DNA of 64,000 bases from Tribonema minus (Eukaryota > Sar > Xanthophyceae > Tribonematales > Tribonemataceae), in the NCBI GenBank assembly GCA_017506865.1, contig JAFCMP010000135.1, positions 620,001 through 684,000 of the forward strand. Direction: 5' to 3'. The notes beneath the pieces are model-generated. The model was not told the origin of the DNA. It was given only the letters and a program-made list of their open reading frames with translations, and searched no databases. Shown here one piece after another: positions 24,501 through 53,240 of the stretch (positions are counted from its first letter, which is position 1; each line of letters opens with the position of its first letter). The translations under genes were made by a program, and so were the position numbers.

Positions 24501-27500
24501 ATGCTGACGGCGTTCAGGTACTGCAAGCGTACAGCATGCCATGAAGATTACCGAGAAGGTGCCCGGGGCATACTGCGCATGCATGTTCAGCAGCGTCATA
24601 TCTGAACAAGTGGTTCCTTCTCTGCGTCCATACTCTGTCACCACCCCCGTCGGCAGCAGCACCTGTGGCACATGCCTTCAGTCTCAGGTCCTGCACATTC
24701 AGGTCACCTCTCCCCTGTTTGACCCCACCCCTAAGTCTCACCCCCAAACCGTGTCTGTGACTTTCTGCCAGGGCCTCGGGTGTGGCGCAAACCCAGACGC
24801 GGGGCGCGTGGCTGCGCTGGAGTCCAGAGACGAAGTCTTGGAGTACATCAGCGGTGCACACATGGTACACATGTTCGCGGGATCGTGAACTGCATACGTA
24901 CTATTGGTCCTGACCTCATTGCACATGGCGATCGGGCGTATTGAGGTCTACAGACATGCACACATGGTAGGTTTGCAGCAGTGTGACTGCACGCATACAT
25001 GCATGTACGGCCCTGAACTCTAGAGTACATCAGCGGTGCACACATGGTATGCATACATGCATATACGGTCTTGAACTCAAGAGTGCATCAGCGGTGCACA
25101 CATGGTACATATGTTTGCGTAAGCGTGACTGCGCTTTTACATGTGAATGTGATGCTGACCTTATCAGACACGGCGATTGTGCGTGTTGGCAACTGCACAC
25201 ATGGCATGTACGCAGGGTCCCGACCTCACACATGGTATGAATGCATTGTCCTGTCTTCACCATGGTTGGGTGTATCAACATGGTTGCACACAGTGGCACG
25301 CATAGCATGGTCTCGAGCTCACATGTGGAATGCAGAGACGTAGTTCTGGCTGTACATAAATGTATGGGTAGGTAATGCGTGCACACATGGTACGTGCGCA
25401 TGTTTCTCACAGCGCGCACACCAACGCTGCATGTGATGCTGATTGCACACACAGTGATGCTGGGCTTCCTGACTCTTCCAAAGCATGGTGCACACACACA
25501 CCACCACGACGCAACTCTCACTCGGCTTGGTTTGCCCCTCTTATGTCCGCCCTGCCTCCTATGCACTCCTATCGCAGGTGTTCATCACGGCGGGCATGGG
25601 CGGCGGCACGGGCACCTTGACTCCAGACTGTGGCATACTATTGTAATGCTTATGTTTTGTTTTTCTCGTTTCTTACAAGTCTGCTTCATTCGTCCCGCCC
25701 TTCACCCGCCCCTGTCGCAGGTGTTCATCACCGCGGGCATGGGCGGCGGCACGGGCACTGGCGCGGCCCCCGTGATCGCGGAAGCGTGCAAGCAGGAGGG
25801 CGTGCTCACCGTGGCTGTGGTCACAAAGCCCTTTAGGTGGGGCCGGCGGCAATGGTGCTGAGCAGCGGATCTGTCACTATGCGCAGCAAAACATTATTCA
25901 TATATTGAATGAAGTTGCAGCCCTTGTATGATTGCGAAAGCGTACAGGCAGGAGGGCGTGCTCACCGCTGCAGTTGTCACAAAGCCCTTCAGGTCGGGCC
26001 GGCCGAGCTTGGGATGGCAGTAGTCAGCAGCGCATCACTCACTTTGCGCGGCAACAATCCATTAATGTACTCAAGAATATACTCCCAGCCCTCGAGTGGT
26101 CGCGAGGGTGTGTAGGAGGGCGTGATCATTGTGGCGGTTGTCACGAAGCCCTTCAGGGCGGGCCGGCGAAGCTCAAGATGGCAGTGCTCAGCAGCTGATG
26201 GATCGGTCACTATGCATTTATTCGTGCACTCATGACAACATCTAAAGCTGTCCCATAATCGCAGAGACATGCCTGCACGCCCGCCTCGTCGCTCAACGCC
26301 CGCTGTCGCCACGCGCTTCGCTGCCCCTGCCCAGGTTCGAGGGCACCCACCGCATGCGCCTCGCGGACGAGGGCCTGTCGTACATGCGCCAGGCGACGGA
26401 CTCCCTCATCGTCATCCCCAACCAGAACCTGTTCAAGCTGGTGGAGCCCGGCACGAGTCTCGTGGAGGTGCGTGCAAGCAAGATCGTTGCCAAAGTGCCG
26501 TTGCGCTTGCGCTTGGGGACGGTGCGGTGCTTTCTCGACCTCAGGCTGTTTGCGCGGCGCATTGGCTCACGTGCGGATATTTCTGGTTGTGCGTTTCAGT
26601 CTGATAGACTTGTAGCCGCCGAATTGAGATTGGTCCAACTCGGAGAGCGTGGTGCTTAGGGTTGGGGCTAACCCTAACCAACCCTAACCCTAACCCTGCC
26701 ATGGTGCGCGCAATGCCGTGACGGCTCGAGCATGATAGCTCACAGCAGGCACAGCAGCCAGGAACTGCGCGGCTGGCGCATGTGCAAGCGAGCATCAGGC
26801 CCGCCATCTGGCCCATGGATGTGGCTTTGAAGCATTTGTCGCGCAACTCGCGCAGCTTGATGTTTGCCATACCGCGACAACTGCAGGAGAAAAAGTCCTT
26901 CTGCTCATTCAAATTGTAGCTGCTTGAATGTCGCATGCGGACAAGGGCGCGTTGAGCTCTGCTGCCTTGATGATGAGTACGTAATGTGCGTACCGCATTG
27001 CCCCGGGGCACTGCATCCCTCGCAGCACATGGGCTATAACTTTTCAAACCTGAGGCACGTACCTATGTATGTTTCCACTTCTCTCATGTCTCGCCCGACA
27101 CTCTCCCTGAGACACGAGCGCCGCGATGCGTCGTGCAGAGCATCGCTGCCCTCGTGAGCAACGATGCGACACGCATACGCGCTGACCGCGGTGCACTGCT
27201 CATCGCGATCAGTCCCCTGAGCTGCGTCTTCACAATGTATATTTGCTATTGTGCCCCACGTGGTGCAGGCATGTGCGCTGGCAGATGACGTGGTTCTCTC
27301 TGGCGTGAGCAGCGCGAAGCGCATGCTCGCTGACCGTGCCACATCGCTTGTCGACCCAAGCGGTCCTCAGCGCTTGCCCTGCACCCCCTCCTCCTCTACT
27401 TACAAGCAATTATTCATGCCGCGTGCGGTGCAGGCATTCGCGCTCGCGGACGACGTGCTCCTGTCCGGCGTGCGCAGCATCTCGGACCTCATGCTGACGC

Positions 27501-30379
27501 CCGGCCTCATCAACCTCGACTTTGCGGATGTCCAGGCCGTCATGGCCGACATGGGCTCTGCCATGATGGGTGAGGTCATACTGCGGTATCGCCTTGAAAC
27601 GTGTACTTCAGAGCGCACGCTTGAATGGTTGCTTCAACTGCTGGAGAGCCGTTGTCGAATTTCCTCAAGTTGTGAAATTATCGCCCCTAAATCAATACTT
27701 CTATGTGTAAACTTTTTTATGGTTTCTGACGAAAAGTGACACTCTGGAAAAAGCCAAGACGCTCTCTGTCGTTTAAAATCACAGCAACAAATTGAGATGG
27801 ATTCCAAGACTTGCCAGAATTTCTCTGAGGAGTGCAGTTCGCATTGAGCACTTCATGAAGTCTCAGCTTTTGTATTGCAGGCATCCCTGTGCTGGCCGAG
27901 CTGCACCCACTTGGCAGCGTTCCAGGCACATGTGAAGCCCCGTGCTGCAGCCAGCGCGCTCGCATGAAGTGCCGGCAGCTGGCCCCGATGCAACCCCATC
28001 AGTCGTCTCACTTGCTTGCCACGCGTCCTCCGCACCGTCGCTCACACCGATCATCCACACCGCTGGCCGTGACTCAACCTTCATGCCAGTGGCAGGCCCC
28101 AATGCACTCACAACATCAGGCCTCTCACCCGCTTGGGGCGGCTTCGCTGCCCGCACGCTGCGCAACGGCACTGCTGGCGCCGAGAGTTTACGCAGCCCCC
28201 CCCATCGCGCTCACGCCTTTCAGTATACTACGGTACAGAATTATGCTGCCATGAGAAAAAGGTTGTGTCTTGTTGGTTTTGAAACCGTACTCATGATTTT
28301 AGCTTTTTTTCTCTAGGTGTTAAGTTACAACCCTGCGCCCCCCCCCCCCCCCCCCCCTCTTCCTCTGCAGGGACGGGAGAGGCGGAGGCGAGATCTGCGC
28401 CGTGCTGGCGGCGGAGGGCGCGCTGCGCAACCCCCTGTTGGGCGATCTCTTCTCTCTGTGTTCATGCACCCCCACCCTTGCACTTACGCCCTGCGCCCCC
28501 CCCCCCCCCCCTTCTTCTGCAGGGACGGGAGAGGCGGAGGGCGAGAACCGCGCCGTGCTGGCGGCGGAGGGGGCGCTGCGCAACCCCCTGCTGGGCGACC
28601 TCTCCGTGCGCAGCGCCAAGGGCCTGCTGGTGAACATCGCCGGCGGCTCCGACCTGACGCTCTTCGAGGCGGACGCCGCCGCGACGCGCATCACGGATGA
28701 GGTGGAGAATGAGGTAGGCTGCACTCTCGCTGCTGCTGCGTGCGGCTGTACTTCTCAATTGATGTTTGTGTGTGTGTGTGTGTGTGAGGCGTGCAAAGTT
28801 CCTGGTGCGTGCGTACCGCTGTACTACGGTACTCGAGGATGTGGGTTCTGAGGTGCGGACGCCGCCGCGCGACGCGCATCACGGACGAGGTGGAGAACGA
28901 GGCGGGCCCTGCTTAAATGTCGCTGCTGCGCGCGTGTCGCTGTACTTCAAGGCGTTGATTTCTGTGTGTGTGAGGCGTGCGACGTGTTTGGTATGTACTG
29001 CTGTACTACGGTAGTTGAAGTTTGGGGTTTGGAGATGTAAGGCGGACGCCGCCGCGACGCGCATCACGGACAAGGTGAAGAACGAGGTGGGCACTTGACG
29101 TTTTATCAATTCTCGCTCAGGGCGCGGACAAGCCCACATGGTGGACGTCCATGACTTGCAACCAGAATCTACATGTGTCTTCGTGAACACCTTAGAAGTC
29201 TCAATACGCATTGCCGATCACTTCAGTGCTTCGAGTTGTTGATGTGTGTGTGAGGCGTGCAACATTCCCCTGGTACTGACCGCTGTACAGCGGTAGTGGA
29301 TGCCGCTGTGACGCGCATCACGGACGAGGTAGAGAACGAGGTAGGCCCTGTACTTGAAGTTGTTGATGTGTGTGTGTGTGAGGCGTGCGACGTGTCTGGT
29401 CTGTGCTGCCGTACTACGGTAGTTGATGTTTGGGGTTTTGAGGCGGACGCCGCGATGCGCATCACGGACGAGGTCGAGAACGAGGTAGGCCCTGTACTTC
29501 AAGGTGTTGATGTGTGTGTGTGTGAGGCGTGCGACGTGTCTGGTCTGTGCTGCTGTACACACTACCGTAGTTGACGTTTGGGTTTTCAAGGCGCGCATCG
29601 CGGACGAGAGGCGGCGAACGAGGTAGGCTGCAATCTGCTGCTTGGCATGGTGTGGCCACCATTGCAGAGATCATGATTGCTGCCGGTGCACCTGACCATG
29701 GCGGTGTTTCAATCTGCACAATTCCGCACCAGTCGCAGCGTCGGATTATCTGCTTCCATAGTGCTATCAACTCATCCTGCAGTGTGAAGCACGACGCAAC
29801 GTCCGTGGGGGCTATGATCCAGGGGCACTGCGCAGCTGACATATTTGTGGCGAGGACACGACACAAGCAAGCACTGATGCACTATCATCTCAGCATACGG
29901 TACGTATTGAGATAGCCCGCGCAATACTGCAGCGCGCCATATACTCTGTGTCTTACTCAATGGTTAGTGTCTTTGCCCCAGGTCTCCACGCACTTGACAC
30001 ACACAAGTGCTCCCCAGACACTGCTTGCACGCCGCCCGCTGGCGCTGCCCGGACTCATCACGAAAGCGGCCATGCGCTTCATGCACTGCTCACGCCGCTC
30101 ACATACTTCTCATCAATTCTCGCTCAGGCAGCGGAAAAGCCCCAGATGGTGGACGTCCATGGACTTGCAACCAGAATCTACGCGTGTCTTTGTGAACACG
30201 TTGAAGGTGTCCGCTCTCATGCACTTCCGCCGCCGTCGCGCGCTCCCCCCCTGCAGAACGCAAACATCATATTCGGCAGCGCGCACGTCCCCTCGCTGGA
30301 GGGGCGCATCCGCGTGAGCGTGGTCGCCACGGGGCTGGAAGACTTGGTGGCAGAATCGCCTGCAGCGGCTCAGCACTGA
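21525..30379 (+). CDS. ftsZ: FtsZ, mitochondrial-type division GTPase
   Basis: Tubulin-like GTPase that polymerises into a division ring. Nine exons: 21525-21654, 22715-22860, 23968-24090, 24772-24864, 25721-25836, 26335-26467, 27434-27569, 28523-28713, 30257-30379. All phases close, giving 396 residues. Residues 1-60 form an Arg/Ala/Ser-rich, acid-poor presequence ([12 protein letters not shown]...) suggesting import into mitochondria. Key parts: GVGGGGGNA at 84-92, the GTP-binding signature GGGTGTG at 172-178, and the synergy loop NLDFADV at 274-280. Stretches such as [36 protein letters not shown] and [10 protein letters not shown] match alphaproteobacterial FtsZ, not the cyanobacterial/plastid type. 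The protein stops soon after the core, without the long linker and MinC/FtsA-binding tail. Donors GTACAC (exon 4) and GTGGGG (exon 5) are weak but required by frame. The real exons sit among degraded copies of their own edges. Confidence 0.96.
23237..23656. repeat. Interstitial TTAGGG repeats and poly-C run in FtsZ intron 2
   Basis: TTAGGGTTAGGGTTAGGGG occurs near 23240 and GGGGTTAGGG with three further TTAGG units near 23629. A run of about 22 C lies at 23500-23521. These are internal, inside an intron, so they are not a chromosome end. Confidence 0.9.
25021..25110 (+). repeat. Degraded copies of FtsZ exon 4 3' edge
   Basis: GAGTACATCAGCGGTGCACA plus CATGGTAT (25022-25050) and GAGTGCATCAGCGGTGCACA plus CATGGTAC (25081-25108) repeat the end of exon 4 and its donor at 24841-24870. 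ACACATGGTA occurs several more times up to 25390. Confidence 0.9.
25577..25617 (+). repeat. Degraded copy of FtsZ exon 5 5' edge
   Basis: The acceptor and first 39 bases of exon 5 (coding for [13 protein letters not shown], the GTP-binding signature) are duplicated 144 bases upstream of the real exon, nearly identical, then the match stops abruptly. Confidence 0.92.
25930..26168 (+). repeat. Two degraded copies of FtsZ exon 5 3' edge
   Basis: About 25930-25997 and 26108-26168 repeat the coding stretch for [15 protein letters not shown], with the intron bases after it (GGGCCGGCG). The second copy has lost the frame. Confidence 0.9.
26655..26698. repeat. Interstitial telomere-like repeat in FtsZ intron 6
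   Basis: CTTAGGGTTGGGGCTAACCC is followed by three CCTAACC-type units. The repeat switches strand within the tract, so it is a short head-to-head telomere-like element. Confidence 0.85.
27250..27340 (+). repeat. Degraded copy of FtsZ exon 7 5' edge
   Basis: GTGGTGCAGGCATGTGCGCT and the following 70 bases match the acceptor and start of exon 7 at 27425-27510 ([13 protein letters not shown]). The copy has diverged and lost part of the coding pattern. Confidence 0.85.
28371..28450 (+). repeat. Degraded copy of FtsZ exon 8 5' edge
   Basis: About 80 bases match the acceptor side and start of exon 8 (28523-28600), including a preceding poly-C tract. A one-base deletion after GGCGGAGG breaks the frame. 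Confidence 0.92.
28857..29626 (+). repeat. Five degraded copies of FtsZ exon 8 3' edge
   Basis: Copies at about 28857-28906, 29041-29090, 29298-29347, 29442-29490 and 29590-29626 repeat the coding stretch for [15 protein letters not shown] plus the donor. Several keep GAGGTAGGC. Spacers carry TTGATGTGTGTGTGTGAGGC and GCGACGTGTTTGGT motifs, so the unit is roughly 140-250 bases of exon end plus intron. Confidence 0.93.
29098..29215 (-). mobile_element. Possible 3'-end fragment of the non-LTR element (copy 1)
   Basis: TCAATTCTCGCTCAGGGCGC and about 85 further bases match the repeat at 30108 closely. They match more weakly the stretch just after the retrotransposon stop codon at 51108-51217. All three share the boundary at AATTCTCGCTCAGG. 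Confidence 0.55.
30108..30215 (-). mobile_element. Possible 3'-end fragment of the non-LTR element (copy 2)
   Basis: This lies in FtsZ intron 8, just before exon 9. It shares TCAATTCTCGCTCAGG, GATGGTGGACGTCCATG and ACTTGCAACCAGAATCTAC with the copy at 29098, so one may be a local duplicate of the other. Confidence 0.55.
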
Positions 30380-31348
30380 GCAGTGCTCAGCAGGAGTATG
30401 TTTCCCCAAACTGGCCACACAGCGTCCGATGCGCTGCGCGCAATTTTGCAGTATGAGCGGTACTCTTGCTCAGCTCGTGAAGGATGCTGGCCTCCAAGAG
30501 CGACTATTGGAAGGCCCTGACCCAGCTGCTTGAGCGAGCTGCGGCATGTATATATGTAGACTGCTTTGTGCGGCAGGCCTGTGGAAATACACCTTTCTTT
30601 CACTGTTTGAGGGAAGCGTGGAATGCATGCTTGGTGCTTTCTTGTGCATGTCCGCGTCGCGCATCTGACGAGGGCCCATGTCGTCGGAAGGCGCAATGCT
30701 CACATCAGACGGGCACCTCATAGCACACCAATTTGAAATGTGAGGCTGTGTGTTGCGCACGATACTTGCAAGCAAATTGTGCGCAGTCCTCATGATGCGC
30801 ATCCAATCTATGCATTTCTTCAACTACCAGAAATGCACGCTTCACCATTTGCCAAATGTGGCCTGACACGAACCACATACTGCGAAGCATGCGACCGATT
30901 TCGTGGTCCCAGAGCTGCGGTGTGGCTGCGCATGAGGCAGACACATGCAATGAAAACCTTTACCACCGGTGCTTCTGACCGCTCAACTCAGAGGCAACTG
31001 TGGTCATTACCACTGACGCCACTGAAACCAAACTTCAACTGCTGGCCACTGCAATCGGAAGGAGCAAAAGTGAGAATTCTGCTGCCCAGACAACAGTTCG
31101 GCTTGCGTTGATTGAACATCCAGAGATCACTGCTAGCAGTTTTTCCTCTCGCAGCGGCCATGTAGCTATCTGGCTCGCCTCCCAGAAAGCATGGGCCAGA
31201 GGCCTCAACGCCGTTTAGAATCAAAATGGAGCTGAGCAGGTGGTGGCATCCCCGTACAGACACGAGAGAAGGCAAAACAGGTGTGACCATACAGACAGAA
31301 ATACTTGCATTAGTTTTTTACATAAGACTTGCGCCGCAACCGCATACG
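30380..31348. other. Region between the 3' ends of FtsZ and TRAPPC2L
   Basis: The two flanking genes converge here, so both transcription ends should lie inside. No coding sequence, RNA gene or repeat array is recognisable; short frames on both strands have no family resemblance. Confidence 0.5.
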
Positions 31349-32630
31349 CTAGCCGATGTCGGCATTGTAGCCGTTGACTTGCCGGTCGACAGCCAGCTTG
31401 AAGCGCTCGCTGCCAATGGGCTGGTTCAGCGGCGAGAACGGGTTGAGCTGGTAGTTGACGTAGAAGCCGTGTATTGTGTGCAGTAGCTGCGGGCCGCGCG
31501 GAAAACACAGCAGCACGAGGTGAGACACAGGCCGTGACCTGCTTGTGAAGCAAGTAGAATTTGGGACTTGAGCCGGCTGTTGATGCTGTTCATGCATGCA
31601 CTGAACAAACACAACAGTGCTGTTCTCACTGTCGCCAATCTGGCTCGCTTGGCAATGTGCACATGGCAAGATGGCATTAAAGCAGTATGCACCTGAACAG
31701 TAACAGAGGATTTACATTCTATTCACTTTCCCCAAGTCGCCCGTATATCGAAGCCTCTTCCTTCAGGTGTCGGCGACAACCAACAACACCAACTTCGCGT
31801 CAATGCACTTTCACACGCGACCACCAGGACACCTGAGATTGATTCTTGGCAGTCATACAGTGCTTGTGCTGCGAGAAGTACTCGTCCGCAATCATCCCTG
31901 ATTTGTGACCAGTCGTGAGGACATGCCGTGCATCCTTGTGAACGACAGGGCCGCAGGAAACGAGAAGCTTTGAAGGTAATGCAATCGGCATCAGCATGCA
32001 CTCGTGCAGCGCAACAGCTCTGGCAATCACAACTAAACGCTGCTTGCCTGCAGCAGAATGCATTTGCCGCTCATTGTACCAACAACTCACCGCTGCCAGC
32101 TCCGACTTTCTGGAAGTCACCGTTTCCTCCAGCACCGCCAGTATTTTGACCTGCGTGCTGGTCACGTAGCCATAAACCTCGTACTCGTCCATGGGGCAGA
32201 GATGCCCCAGGAACATGTCTCTTGTGGCTGCACACCAGCGACGGCAGGCCGGCACATGACGGCTAGTCAGGCATGGCTGAAGAAAAGAGGCATGATAACG
32301 GCGGCTGCCTCGCCTTCAGAAGGTGCACAGAGCTGTGCTGGTCGTTCGGAGCCGTGAACAGCACTTCACAGCACACGAGAATTCAGCTATTGCTGTGTAA
32401 GACGACAGCCATAGAAATGTCATTTAGTGCAGCTCTTGTAAGCTGCAAAAACTTCATCATGCACGCGACTCACCAGCTCTGGCTTCCTGCACGACATCCA
32501 GGCTGGTGTGCACAATGTGGTGAAATCTTATGGTCGTGTCTGCCTGGTCTTCTCCCAATGACGGATCCACATAGGTTCTGACCAGCAGAGGGGCATTGGC
32601 CTTGCTGATCACCGCCAGGCACACGATCAT
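31349..32630 (-). CDS. TRAPPC2L: TRAPPC2L, TRAPP vesicle-tethering complex subunit
   Basis: Small longin-like subunit of TRAPP, the complex that activates Rab1/Rab11-type GTPases in ER-Golgi and Golgi traffic; it works on the cytosolic face of membranes. Three exons on the minus strand: 32630-32474, 32227-32091, 31486-31349. They give 143 residues, the family's usual length (about 140). Matches to animal TRAPPC2L include MIVCLAVISKANAPLLVRT at the start, FHHIVHTSLDVV at 38-49, then DEYEVYGYVTSTQVKI and NPFSPLNQPIGSERF near the C-terminus. The loop between LDVV and FLGHLCP is about seven residues shorter than in human, so a very small exon in intron 1 cannot be excluded, although all phases close without one. 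Donors are GTGAGT. Unlike the larger genes here, its introns show no clear copies of exon edges. It diverges from SMC3, 443 bases away. Confidence 0.93.
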
Positions 32631-50359
<17,729 letters not shown>

Positions 50360-51107
50360 GGCGGGACTGCCGTGTTGAGAGCGGCGCTGCTGCTGTTTAG
50401 GGGGTAGGGCAGGGGGCCATGCGCAGCACGCGCAGCCACGCGGCTGCCATGGGCGCATTTTGTTCATACTTGTCACTCTCCTCTGCTTCGTGTGACGCAT
50501 CGGTGAGGGGCGGGGGGCATGCAGAGACCGCCAGCGGCGGAAAGGAGGGGTCTGCGGCAGCGGTATGGAGCCAGAGGCTGCTTCGTGTGTGCATGGGAAC
50601 CACCGACAGCAAGCTTGCGTTTGCCGCAACCATTGCTGGCCACGGCTGCGATGCTCATGCTGTGTGCCCCTGGCGAAGAAATCCATGCGGCGCCATTTAC
50701 AGAGTCTGTGCGCGGGGGCAAGGCAGCCATCAGCTGCGCCATCCTGCGAAGCAACAGCACTGCTGCGACTGGCTTGTGGCCAGCGCCCTGTGGCGGGCCG
50801 ATACGCAGGCTCTCAGCCGTGCGCTGCAGTGGCGCGCAGTTTGCACATGGTGCCAGAGACAGTGGCGTGGAGGCAGGTTTCAACTGCAGGGCACCTGTGA
50901 CGATGCGTATGACTTTACCTACGGCGGCCATTGCGACAAGAGGTCCGCATGAATGCCCACGTGATGTGCATAGTCAGGGACTTTTGCCGCTCCAACATCT
51001 CTCTTCTGTGTGCTTCTTCTGCTCCCAGACATGTTGGGCCATACTTGATGTGCATGCGGCAATGCCCATGTCACACCACCACTTGGGTACAAGTGTTGTC
51101 TGCCAGT
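50360..51107. other. Region between SMC3 3' end and retrotransposon remnant
   Basis: This should hold the SMC3 3' untranslated region. I recognise no coding sequence or repeat array. Several long frames overlap here on both strands without protein-like features. Confidence 0.5.
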
Positions 51108-52711
51108 ACTTTTTATTAATTCTCGCTCAGGGCGCGAAAAAGCCCAGATAATTGGCATCTAGCTGTAAGGAATCTACATGTCGTATGACAGTCTGAAAGT
51201 GTCGCAACGACAACCACTCAAACGCCGCCGCCGCCAAATGGCATCTCGGGGTCCTCCCCTACGTCCTCCTCCATGTGCCCCCCCCCCCTGGATTCTGCCA
51301 TGTGTGTCATGACACGGCCAGAGTACGCCATGTGGAGCGCTGCCGACAGTGCCGAGCGTAAGCGCGCCAGGGCGATGCCCTTGAGAGCTTTAGGGCGCGC
51401 TCCTCCGGGCACTGACATCCTGCTGGCATACTCCGTCGCCACAGCCTCCAGCAGCTTCCGCCCCTGCTCCCCGATGCTGCCAAATGACCCTATTGCCAAA
51501 GTGGCAAGTTTGTAGCAATTCTGATCATAATGACCAGAATAGTGGGTAGTCTTGGCGGCCTCTTGGTCGCGGCAGCATCGCTCGGGGTCTGCTGCAGTCT
51601 TCCCCGCCCGCGACGCCACCTGTGCCTCGAAGCAGGTAACGTCCACCATGAGCGGTAGGTGGCGTGTCGGGTCGTCGTAGCCGGTCACCGGGAAGGCGTC
51701 GGCAGGCAGCACGATGTCCATCCTGCAACTCCCCGGCGGCCCGGCGGACCCCAGAAACGGCGCGTAGTCCTCGTCCACCAGTCCCGTTTTGAGGTATTGC
51801 CGCAGGATGCGCTGCGTGGCCCTCTTGACGCTATTGTGGACAATGGTGTCGTGCGCCTTGACGCGTGGCGCTTGACACAGCCGTGCATGCAGGGTGCCGC
51901 CCGGCGACTTCCCGCACAGCTTGCAGCCTGCCGTCTGCTCCTCTACTCCGATGGCGCGTTTGACGGCCAGCTGCCAGGATAGGCCATCGAACGAAGCCGT
52001 TGTGGAGTACATGGGCTCGTTGAGGAATGCCATGCCGATCGAGTGCATGTGGCGCTGCGACCGGAATCGAGCAAGTGCTTGCGTGCGTTGCGTGCCCTGC
52101 GGCAGCTGTTGCAGGTCCGCCTCCACCTTATCTGCAAGCTCGGTAGCGACGGCATCTGCAAGCGCACTCTGATTGGGGCGCTTCAGGCTACACTGCAACT
52201 GCAGAGCACTGGCGTCAAGTACGCAAGCAGCATCCGCACCAGTGCCACCACCTGCTGTCGGCCGCAGCGGCGGCTGCTGCGTAGGTGGTTGCTGCTGCAG
52301 TGGCGTTAGCGCTGGTGGCAGTATATGTTCCAGCTTGTCACCTGTTGCTGCACGTAGAGATGTGGCAGCTGTGGCGATCGTCCGCATGAGGGGCAGGCGC
52401 GCCTTGTAGCATTGCTGGTGTGGAACGCGCAGCGCCTGCATTGACGGCTGCCGCTGCTGCGTGCGCTGGTGCTGCAGCTGCGCCGCCTGCCGTTGCTGCT
52501 GCTGCCAGTGGTGTTGCTGCTGCCGCAGGTGTTGGTGCAGCACCTGCCGCATTGGCCGCTGCCACCGCCATTGCCGCTGTCGTAGCCGGCACGGTTGCGG
52601 CGCCGCCTGCCGACGCTGCTCCTGTTGCAGGTGCTGCAGCAGCCCTTAGGCTAGTAGGGCCTGTAGCAGCTGTGTTGCCTATGCCCGCAGCCGCTGCTGT
52701 TGATGCTGCAG
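51108..52711 (-). mobile_element. Non-LTR retrotransposon 3' part with restriction-like endonuclease
   Basis: An open frame runs on the minus strand from a stop at 52712 to the stop at 51218. The first ATG is at 52552, giving 444 residues. After a Gln/Ala-rich start, a CCHC knuckle CKLCGKSPGGTLHARLC (C-x2-C-x8-H-x3-C) is followed by RMDIVLPADAF, LMVDVTCFEAQ and a later AAKTTHY. This order (zinc knuckle, then a PD-(D/E)xK-like endonuclease) is that of the C-terminal part of R2/NeSL-type elements, which cut the target and prime reverse transcription. No reverse transcriptase motifs are visible, so the copy is probably 5'-truncated. Just beyond the stop, minus-strand AATTAATAAAAAGT contains AATAAA and ends a repeat shared with 29098-29215 and 30108-30215. 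A domesticated endonuclease gene is the alternative. Confidence 0.62.
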
Positions 52712-53240
52712 TTAGTGATGCCGCCGAGGCCACTTGAGGTGCAACATGTGCTGCCGCTGCTGCAGCAGCCTCTGATGCTGGAGCAGCTGCTGCTGCCACC
52801 GCTGCTGCTGCCGCCGGAGTAGTTGCGCTGTGCGCCGCCGCTGCTGCTGCTGCCGCTGGTGCCGCCTGTGCTGCCGCCGCGGCCCCTGATCCAGCGGCAG
52901 CTGCGTCGTGTGTTGCTGGAATGGCTGCGCCATAAGCGCGGCCAGCCGCTGATGCAGTTGCCGCTGCCGGAGCGGTCGCGCCTCCACTGGCAACCGCCGC
53001 TGCCACTGTACAGTTGCCGCTGCTGATGCTGCTGGTGCTGGTGCTGCTGCCGCTGCTGCCGGTGCCGCTTGTGTTGCCGCATCCTCAGCAGCGTTGTCTG
53101 CAGCCGCTTGAGGAGCCGCCTGCTGCAGCACCCCCGCCCATCCAGAGAGTGCTGGTTGCAGCGCTTGCAACGTGCCCGCCACATACGCAGCATCAGCGAT
53201 GTCGCAGGCGCTGGTAATGCCAAGGCCGCCATGCCGTGTT
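52420..53240. repeat. GCN/CAG simple-sequence region
   Basis: This stretch consists of GCTGCTGCC-type triplet repeats. It gives long Ala-, Gln- or Leu-rich frames in every register on both strands (for example 222 residues of mostly alanine on the minus strand, 52338-53006). It borders the retrotransposon frame and may be the decayed or expanded upstream part of that element. I do not call a gene from these frames. Confidence 0.75.

Noticed and set aside
21525-30379. FtsZ as a sign of bacterial contamination
   Set aside because: The gene is split by eight introns with GT-AG signals and a presequence exon, so it is a nuclear eukaryotic gene.
30705-30950. An 81-codon minus-strand frame between FtsZ and TRAPPC2L
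   Set aside because: No start context, splice support or family resemblance; it looks like a chance frame.
52338-53006. A 222-residue Ala-rich minus-strand frame and overlapping Gln-rich frames
   Set aside because: These are register variants of the same GCN/CAG triplet repeat; all frames are open, so openness is not evidence for a gene.
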